Positions 17,237-19,683 of a DNA stretch of 19,683 nucleotides are shown in pieces. This stretch comes from Tetracladium setigerum (lineage: Eukaryota; Ascomycota; Leotiomycetes; Helotiales): NCBI GenBank assembly GCA_031472005.1, contig PZJY01000015.1:1-19683 (forward strand), written 5' to 3'. The first letter of the stretch is position 1; each line of letters opens with the position of its first letter. The notes under the pieces are model-generated. The model was not told where the DNA came from and did not search any database. It was given only the letters and a program-made list of their open reading frames with translations. A program made the position numbers and the translations under genes.

Positions 17237-17847
17237 TTGCGCGGGCAACAACAAATACTGCTTTTAACAAGGAAGGCAGCCTGCGAAGAGATGAGATACT
17301 CAACTAGTTAATATGTATAGATGGAGGGTCATGAAGCAATTATGTCAGGCGACAGCCGGGGCGGATTATACTTCCCGGAATACTTATACTCGAGAAGGAA
17401 GCACCGGTTTAGCTAGATAGTGCTTGGCTCCAGCCTCATAGACAGAAGGATAGCATACAACATTTTACCCTTTACTACAGTCCGGACATTCGTACCAAAA
17501 ATTACATTCTATATTTAGATCGACTATGTTGCCTCGCTCCTTTGCCTTTAGATATATTAACTGGAATCTTGTCAACATAAAGTCCTCGCTGTTTATTAAT
17601 TTCCAGCTATTGCAAACCCGAGTCTCTGTTTTTCCCTAAATCACCTCATAATTATACATAAGATTCTACCTCTTATGCCGGGCGGGTTTCGGCGAAATAC
17701 CAGAATTCAAGTCTAATTCCTAGCTGCCATATTGCTTAGCGAGCCATGTTTGAGAAACAAGCTCCAATCGAAATGCTAAGACCCTACTAATACAATTCGC
17801 TATCGCAGCCGACAACACAGTCCCCTACCTCCTGAATGATATTGATA
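17237..17847. other. Non-coding stretch, no recognised gene
   Basis: Mixed composition with AT-rich runs (17460-17660). No open frame longer than 60 codons and no RNA gene is recognised. The last 60 bases read IAADNTVPYLLNDIDIG on the plus strand and may belong to the ankyrin-like relic that follows. Confidence 0.5.
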
Positions 17848-18122
17848 TTGGTACTTACCGACATAGCCAATAAGTGGGGAAATACTGCCCTGAATTATGC
17901 ACATACATCAACAGTTCTGCTTGATCTGTTCTCAGAACATGCGTTGACACATTCGAAGAAATACAAGAAGAACGAGACAGGCATGACGCACCGAGACGCC
18001 GTCTCAAGTTGAGAGTGACAGAATTAGAAATTTTCACAGACTATAATGGCACAGTGTGTGAACTGACTGATGACTATCCATTTCGACAGAGGGATGTCAA
18101 AACTCGAGGAAGTGGAGCATAG
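17848..18122 (+). pseudogene. Possible ankyrin-repeat gene relic
   Basis: One frame reads TDIANKWGNTALNYAHTSTV, close to the ankyrin consensus (D-x-x-G-x-TALxxA), then stops at 18010-18012. An overlapping frame is open from about 17937 to TAG 18120-18122 and reads TFEEIQEERDRHDAPRRRLK, a charged helix. I recall similar Glu-rich tails in fungal ankyrin proteins. A frame shift between the two would make one gene. Only one repeat is visible, so the identification is tentative. Confidence 0.3.
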
Positions 18123-18290
18123 CAGAATTGATCAGTGTCAGAAACACACGCACAAACGCGCACACCCTGTAACTCAAAGTATGTACGAGGAGAGAGAAGA
18201 ATATGTACATTGAAAAGCAAATGATGACAACCTGCTTCCTTGCAAAGACTACCAGGATGTTCCAATCTGATTCTTGCGAATTGTGCCAAT
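18123..18290. other. 3' flank of the GH12 gene
   Basis: This 168-bp stretch lies downstream of the GH12 stop on the minus strand. It carries a run of CACACACGCACAAACGCGCACAC-like alternating bases (about 18144-18166) and nothing else of note. Confidence 0.4.
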
Positions 18291-19140
18291 CTACACTACC
18301 TTGATAGTATACTTAGACGTGGTGAAGACAGCATTGGAACCTAGCGAGGTGTTAGAGAGCAAAAACACTTTAGATTATCATCTTACCTTCGAAAGGCTCA
18401 GTTCCAGCCTGCAAACTTGTGATGACATAGCTTGTTGGCACGCCCTGGCTGCTAGTCAAGTATTTGAAGAACAAATTCAAGTCGGCAGCGAAATTGCCTT
18501 GGTTTGAAGGAGCCACAAAAGAAAAGACAGTAGTATCTCCGTTAGGACCCTTGAAGAGCTTCCATTTCGTACCAGCGATAGTTGGAGTGGCGAGAGGAGT
18601 GCTTCCGGTTGAAGAGATGGGCCCGGCACGCCGTAAGCTCCAACCCAGATCATAATCTCGTAGGCATTGTTGGCGCCCACGGAAGGAGCGAGCCAAAGAT
18701 CATAAGAAACGTCGGAAATCATGTTTGTACCGGTGTATCTGCACAGCATTAGCTTGGTGGATCGTGAATGAATGCCGGCAAAACACACCTCCAAACCCAT
18801 TCCGATTGGATCGAGGTCACAGCAGACAACTTCTTGTTGACTTTCTCCAGAGCGACGTTGGAATAGGACTTGACTTCTCCTGGCCTCCAACCCACGTCCA
18901 AGATGTTGACCAAGAAAAGGATCCTGCAGAGCTCATGGAGTTGAACGTTGTGCATTGAGATCCAGATGAAGCTTTACCTGCACCCCAGTTGTTGTGATAG
19001 ACAGTGTAGCCTCCGGTTGGAACTGTTCCCCAGTTACCACACATTGTGGTGGCACGTTTCTCGATTGCAACGGGAGTGGGTGTTGCAGATGCTGTACCAG
19101 CCAGCAAAATGGCTGGAAGGGTGAAAAGAGTGAACTTCAT
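18291..19140 (-). pseudogene. GH12 endoglucanase, xyloglucanase-type, two frameshifts
   Basis: ATG 19138-19140 starts a signal peptide (MKFTLFTLPAILLAGTASA) and a short propeptide ending EKR, a Kex2-type site. The mature part reads GGYTVYHNNWG, then WSTSWTWVGG. After a shift near 18880 come VKSYSNVALEKVN and SIQSEWVW, an intron (18739-18788), YTGTNMISDVSYDLW and NAYEIMIWVG with the nucleophile Glu. After a second shift near 18628 come the LFKGPNGDTTVFSFVAP block and AGTEPFEG with the acid/base Glu. An intron (18341-18386, CTAAC branch) leads to the last exon ending TIKVV, TAG 18291-18293. GH12 enzymes cut beta-1,4-glucan or xyloglucan in plant walls. Both catalytic Glu survive. Each shift is a single-base loss in a short C or G run, so assembly error must be excluded. 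Otherwise full length, about 240 residues. Confidence 0.88.
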
Positions 19141-19231
19141 AGTGACGAGACTTCAAAAAGATAATAAGGAATGAAGGAAGAAATGTGATTGAATAGATCG
19201 GGATGAGGAGGCGAGTTTGGAAGGGGATATC

Positions 19232-19239
19232 TTATATAT
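19232..19239 (-). promoter_or_regulatory. TATA box of the GH12 gene
   Basis: Minus-strand TATATAAG about 95 bases before the ATG, followed by a C/T-rich leader. This is typical of highly induced secreted enzymes in filamentous fungi. Confidence 0.6.
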
Positions 19240-19683
19240 GTCAAAGACTCCGTACGAGCATACGAGACTTCCTTGACATACTTACTCATGTACAACGAGA
19301 CCATGCTGGTTCCGAACACCCGTTTTAATTATTTTCAATTAAACCGGCCTCATTTTCTCATTTTATAAACCCAATTCCACGAAACGGAAATGAGAATTTA
19401 GATTTCGCTGTCTGGACATCTCCATTGGGCAAGGTTCCGGCACTTGTGGTCGGATCAGAGATAGTGTCCGTCTAGATTCGCGTCAAGTAGATTGGGAGGT
19501 CCGGTTATTTCGGCCAAGGACTTTATTTTTAAGCTTTTCACCCCCAATTCTCGGACTGACCTACGTAGCTTAATTCTATCGCAATACAGTACAAATTACA
19601 ATCTAAGCATGGAAAAACGCTTTGACAGCTTGTATGTGTGGGATTTTGCGAGGAACAGGACAAGTGGAGTGGACCTATTTTAA
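19240..19683. other. Upstream flank of the GH12 gene, no gene recognised
   Basis: It contains an inverted CTCATTTTC/GAAATGAG pair (about 19352-19395) and TCCG/CGGA words. A plus-strand ORF at 19492-19683 ends at the window edge with TAA but resembles nothing known. Regulatory sites for the GH12 gene are expected here; none could be named with confidence. Confidence 0.4.

Noticed and set aside
18464..18958. Plus-strand ORFs across the GH12 gene
   Set aside because: Shadows of the minus-strand GH12 exons; the minus strand has signal peptide, catalytic residues and introns.

Overview
The window reads as the left end of a chromosome from a filamentous ascomycete. It opens with a CCCTAA (TTAGGG on the other strand) telomere array. 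It then carries transition-mutated, AT-rich DNA typical of repeat-induced point mutation (RIP), a chromodomain-type Ty3/Gypsy retrotransposon, and short-intron fungal genes. Several proteins resemble Leotiomycetes families (a GH12 xyloglucanase-type enzyme, a Sit4/PP6 C-terminus, a secreted SnoaL-like protein, a HET domain). That placement is an inference at moderate to low confidence.

Layout. 1-109 telomere. 110-883 RIP-degraded sequence. 884-7969 is a structurally complete but dead LTR retrotransposon read on the minus strand. It has 476 and 474 bp LTRs beginning TG and ending CA, a perfect 5-bp target duplication GGATA, a polypurine tract, a candidate self-priming site, and relics of Gag, protease, reverse transcriptase, RNase H, integrase and a chromodomain. 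On the plus strand, between the pol 3' end and the 3' LTR, lies a separate ORF relic with exact Zn2Cys6-type cysteine spacing followed by a coiled-coil-like segment. The element sits inside a 222-bp tandem repeat: excising it and one copy of the target site restores the repeat register exactly. 7970-9262 holds the rest of that repeat and a second tandem repeat with a 221-bp offset.

From about 9.3 kb base composition becomes more normal, but most genes are broken. There is an unknown minus-strand relic, one copy of a 288-bp dispersed repeat (second copy at 16261-16548), two head-to-head DEDD-exonuclease relics, a HET-domain gene with a premature stop whose 3' end runs into a C-terminal piece of a Sit4/PP6 phosphatase, an SnoaL-like secreted protein with a frameshift, a possible ankyrin relic, and a GH12 glucanase with two frameshifts. 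The one gene that reads intact throughout is a four-exon COG0523/CobW-type GTPase at 13898-16021 (651 residues).

Taken together this is a subtelomeric gene graveyard around one healthy metal-chaperone-type GTPase. The genes do not form a pathway. The most interesting pieces are the antisense Zn2Cys6-like ORF inside the chromovirus, the self-priming signature, the nesting inside a 222-bp satellite, and the HET/phosphatase junction.
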